Positions 59,345 through 60,300 of a DNA stretch of 60,300 nt are shown in pieces; within the stretch, counting starts at the first letter, position 1; each line of letters opens with the position of its first letter. The notes under the pieces were generated by a model. The model had not been told where the DNA came from and did not search any database. It saw only the letters and a list, made by a program, of their open reading frames with translations. The stretch spans positions 1 through 60,300 of the forward strand of contig CAZDZL010000021.1 in NCBI GenBank assembly GCA_964509885.1. Reading direction: 5' to 3'. Source of the DNA: Palsa-1447 sp964509885 (GTDB taxonomy: Bacteria > Verrucomicrobiota > Verrucomicrobiia > Opitutales > Opitutaceae). Position numbers and translations under genes: made by a program.

Positions 59345-60163
59345 ATGAGTTCCCAAGGAAACCCCCCTCAGGTCTCGGGCATCGCCCGCAGGCGCGACCT
59401 CTGGTGGCAGTTCACGGTGCGCGCGGTGGAATCGCGCTACCGCGGGAGCTACCTCGGCATCCTCTGGGCCGTGATCAACCCGATGCTCATGCTGAGCGTC
59501 TATTTCGTGGTCTTCGGGCTCATCTTCGGGGGGCACTTCCGCGACCCGAAGGTGGAATCGCTCAAGGACTACGCGATGGCGATGTTCCTCGGCCTGACGC
59601 TCTACCAGCTCCTCGCGGAGACGCTCGGGGCGTCCCCGCTCCTGATCACCGGCAACGCCAACCTGGTCAAGAAGGTGGTGTTCCCGTTGGAGATCCTGCC
59701 GCTCGCCCAGGCGGGCGGCCTCTGGTTCAACCTCGCGATCGGCCTCGTCCTGGCCCTCGGCGGCTGGCTCGTCATCGGCAACAGCCTCACGCTGTCGGGG
59801 CTCCTCTGGCTCCCTGCGATCCTGGCCCCCCTCCTGATGCTCTCGGCGGGCCTCGCGTGGCTCTTCGCGGCGCTCGGCGTCTTCTACCGCGACCTCGCGC
59901 AGGCGATGCCCTTCGTCGCGCAGATCATCATGTACTCGAGCGCCGTCTTCTATCCCGTCACGCGGATCACCGGCGGGCTTTGGATGATCCTCAAATGGAA
60001 CCCCTTCCTGCAGACGGTCGTCCTGGCGCGCGAGGTCGTCCTCTGGGACTGGCCCGTCAACCTGCGGGCGCTCGCCTACACCTACGCCGCCGGCATCGCC
60101 TCCATGGCCGTCGGCCGATGGGTGTTCCTCAAGCTGCGGCCGGCGTTCGCCGACGTGATCTGA
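59345..60163 (+). CDS. wzm: ABC-2 type polysaccharide exporter, permease subunit
   Basis: This 272-residue protein has six membrane helices and the family signature near the N-terminus: RDLWWQFTVRAVESRYRGS, then YLGILWAVINPMLML, followed by FYRDLAQAMPFVAQIIMY and LKWNPFLQTV. It is the Wzm/TagG/KpsM class that exports complete lipid-linked polysaccharide. The start at 59345 (MSSQGN) is the last ATG before the conserved region; a TTG at 59303 is in frame but adds a Cys-rich stub. The ATPase gene begins 10 bases after the stop. Confidence 0.9.
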   Translation: MSSQGNPPQVSGIARRRDLWWQFTVRAVESRYRGSYLGILWAVINPMLMLSVYFVVFGLIFGGHFRDPKVESLKDYAMAMFLGLTLYQLLAETLGASPLLITGNANLVKKVVFPLEILPLAQAGGLWFNLAIGLVLALGGWLVIGNSLTLSGLLWLPAILAPLLMLSAGLAWLFAALGVFYRDLAQAMPFVAQIIMYSSAVFYPVTRITGGLWMILKWNPFLQTVVLAREVVLWDWPVNLRALAYTYAAGIASMAVGRWVFLKLRPAFADVI

Positions 60164-60173
60164 CGCCCCGCCG

Positions 60174-60300
60174 ATGCCAAGCGAACCCCTCATCGAGGCC
60201 GTCAGCCTGACCAAGGCCTACCGCATCTGGAACAACCCCTCGTCGCGCCTGAGCGTGCCGCTCCTCGAGGCCGCCGCCGGGCTTTTCCCGGGGGGATCCG
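60174..60300 (+). CDS. wzt: ABC exporter ATP-binding subunit, 5' part only
   Basis: Forty-two codons are visible before the window ends. The translation (starting MPSEPLIEAVSLTKAYRIW) is the typical beginning of a Wzt/TagH-type ATPase, just ahead of the Walker A region, which is cut off. Position immediately behind wzm supports the call. Whether it carries a C-terminal O-antigen-binding domain cannot be seen. Confidence 0.8.
   Translation, partial: MPSEPLIEAVSLTKAYRIWNNPSSRLSVPLLEAAAGLFPGGS

Noticed and set aside
1..60300. tRNA, rRNA, insertion sequences, integrases or riboswitches
   Set aside because: None was recognised on reading. No transposase-like frames or cloverleaf sequences were seen, although short structured RNAs could be missed without a covariance search.

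Overview
The window is a strongly GC-rich, densely packed bacterial surface-polysaccharide locus (O-antigen, capsule or exopolysaccharide). It encodes about 47 genes in long runs that overlap by ATGA, GTGA, TTGA or TGATG. A Gram-negative envelope is implied by a Wzx/Wzy-type flippase and polymerase, an O-antigen-ligase-like protein, a Wzm/Wzt-type ABC exporter and an exported repeat adhesin. The 17-residue NTATG-type adhesin repeats and the giant polytopic proteins remind me of Verrucomicrobiota (Opitutae-like), but that placement is recollection and is not proved by the sequence. Two 100-N gaps are each flanked by an identical 55-bp duplication, so this is a draft scaffold. Both gaps look artificial, because removing 155 bp restores an intact gene at each.

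Layout. (1) 1-488: start of a repeat-rich exported protein, minus strand, cut by the window edge. (2) 1106-4116, minus: a membrane GT2 and a CapD/WbpM-type nucleotide-sugar dehydratase. (3) 4304-19104, minus: a 14-gene operon ending at a putative terminator. It holds an initiating WecA-like phosphotransferase, epimerases, four glycosyltransferases including a GT11 fucosyltransferase type, flippase, polymerase, methyltransferases, a sulfotransferase, an alkaline-phosphatase-superfamily membrane enzyme and its small YIDP partner. (4) 19323-22433, plus: a Wzz-like chain-length protein and an O-antigen-ligase-like protein. (5) 22417-33069, minus: a 10-gene operon with rfbG-rfbH-rfbF (CDP-4-keto-3,6-dideoxyglucose route), a reductase-like SDR, a NeuB-cupin fusion, two tiny membrane coiled-coil proteins, a TPP enzyme resembling the YerE class, an FkbM methyltransferase and a C-methyltransferase-like protein. 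(6) 33278-54623, plus: a 16-gene operon with two SDRs, a reversed-order HldE-like kinase/nucleotidyltransferase, a Gfo/Idh oxidoreductase, a UDP-glucose-dehydrogenase-like protein lacking its catalytic Cys between two atypical SDR paralogues, a Nudix hydrolase, a two-subunit TPP E1, methyltransferases, glycosyltransferases and two giant membrane proteins. (7) 54620-57970, minus: an L-2-hydroxyglutarate-oxidase-like gene and a third membrane protein with the same C-terminal module. (8) 58115-59292, plus: an AbiEii-type nucleotidyltransferase pair. (9) 59345-60300, plus: wzm and the start of wzt.

How it may work (inference). The two divergent operons meeting at 33070-33277 look like a factory for unusual sugars: a CDP-linked branched 3,6-dideoxyhexose on the left, and a kinase/nucleotidyltransferase plus TPP-ketoacid-dehydrogenase-type carboligation route on the right. 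The 4.3-19.1 kb operon assembles, decorates, flips and polymerises the repeat unit.

The most novel elements are: a roughly 155-residue beta-rich module repeated four times in three giant membrane proteins, one of them a fusion of acyltransferase, GT-C-like domain and two modules; a trio of nucleotide-sugar oxidoreductase homologues with conserved-looking changes at catalytic positions; the reversed HldE with an orphan E1; and the paired small membrane coiled-coil proteins.
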